Part shown: in pieces, positions 7,387 to 7,807 of the stretch
How the letters are laid out: each line of letters begins with the position of its first letter
Position numbering within the stretch: position 1 is the stretch's first letter
Assembly: GCA_022361315.1 (NCBI GenBank)
Contig: JAKSBB010000893.1
Coordinates: 1-7,807 of the forward strand
DNA length: 7,807 nucleotides
Direction of reading: 5' to 3'
Source: Desulfobacterales bacterium
Lineage (GTDB): Bacteria; Desulfobacterota; Desulfobacteria; Desulfobacterales; Desulfobacteraceae
Program-made: the position numbers and the translations under genes
The notes under the pieces: generated by a model
The model's database searches: none
Told to the model about the DNA's origin: nothing
Seen by the model: only the letters and a program-made list of their open reading frames with translations

Positions 7387-7806
7387 TCAGATAAATATCT
7401 GAGCCAGGGTATACCCGACCCCACAGGCAATGACCACTCCGATTAAACCGGGCACCATAAAACTGTGATTGAAGTAATATTTCCCGATCCGGGTGGTGCC
7501 GGTCACGTCAAAGGTGCAGGTGGCGATATCGGAGGGGTAGTTGGGAATAAAAAAGTAGCCGTAGCATGAGGGCATGATGCCGATCACCAGAGCCGGAGAC
7601 AATCCCATGCCCAGGGCCACCGGCAGCATCATACGGCAGGTAGCGGCCTGGCTGTTGACCACGACGGAAACGATAAACATGGCCAGGGCAAAGGTCCAGT
7701 GGTAGTTCTGAACCATCTCAACGATACCGGCCTTGAAAGAGGGCAGGGCGAACTTGAAGTAGGTATCGCCCACCCAGGCAATCCCAAATATGGCGATGGC
7801 AGCCAC
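7387..7806 (-). CDS. Anaerobic C4-dicarboxylate transporter, DcuA/DcuB family (C-terminal part, start outside window)
   Basis: C-terminal 139 residues of an inner-membrane carrier of the Dcu family, which exchanges or takes up fumarate, malate, aspartate and succinate under anaerobic conditions. Recognition rests on characteristic stretches: VVVNSQAATCRMMLPVAL (about 48-65), MPSCYGYFFIPNYPSD (78-93) and TGTTRIGKYYFNHSFMVPGL (102-121), followed by a final hydrophobic helix ending in AQIFI. Several membrane helices are visible. Full-length members have around 440 residues, so some 300 lie beyond the right edge, and the ATG near 7806 is probably internal. DcuA and DcuB cannot be separated from this fragment, so no symbol is given. 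Its proximity to a CitA/DcuS-like two-component system matches the E. coli arrangement of dcuB near dcuSR and supports a shared C4-dicarboxylate role, by inference. A strong hairpin follows the stop. Confidence 0.9.
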   Translation of the reverse strand: MAAIAIFGIAWVGDTYFKFALPSFKAGIVEMVQNYHWTFALAMFIVSVVVNSQAATCRMMLPVALGMGLSPALVIGIMPSCYGYFFIPNYPSDIATCTFDVTGTTRIGKYYFNHSFMVPGLIGVVIACGVGYTLAQIFI

Positions 7807-7807
7807 C

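Overview
The window looks like a piece of chromosome from an anaerobic, cytochrome-c-producing Gram-negative bacterium. The moderately GC-rich coding style, the c-type-heme sensor diguanylate cyclase and a fumarate/succinate-type anaerobic transporter best fit a sulfate- or metal-reducing Desulfobacterota (former Deltaproteobacteria). That placement is an inference from gene content, not from a marker gene. Five protein genes are complete or nearly so, and one more is cut by the right edge. I see no rRNA, tRNA, CRISPR array or insertion sequence.

Left part, + strand: the C-terminal two thirds of the transcription-repair coupling factor Mfd runs in from the left edge and stops at 2263. After a 166-base spacer a three-gene signalling cluster begins. 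It holds (1) a membrane diguanylate cyclase whose periplasmic sensor is a DUF3365/Tll0287-like domain with one CxxCH c-heme site; (2) a CitA/DcuS-family sensor histidine kinase whose longest frame starts inside the end of the cyclase gene; and (3) a CitB/DcuR-family response regulator whose ATG overlaps the kinase stop codon (ATGA). The tight packing suggests one transcript with coupled translation.

Right part, - strand: a CNNM/CorC-type membrane protein (DUF21 plus a CBS pair, without a C-terminal CorC domain) converges on the regulator gene with a 12-base gap. An extended -10 promoter candidate precedes it. Further right, after a strong hairpin and a 12-bp tandem repeat, lies the C-terminal end of a DcuA/DcuB-type C4-dicarboxylate transporter that leaves the window on the right.

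Working model: the kinase/regulator pair senses an external carboxylate, probably a C4-dicarboxylate judging from its binding-pocket residues, and may control the nearby Dcu transporter. The co-transcribed heme cyclase could add a redox- or gas-responsive c-di-GMP output. The individual families are known. The less ordinary element is the heme-DGC placed in an operon with a DcuSR-like system beside a Dcu carrier.
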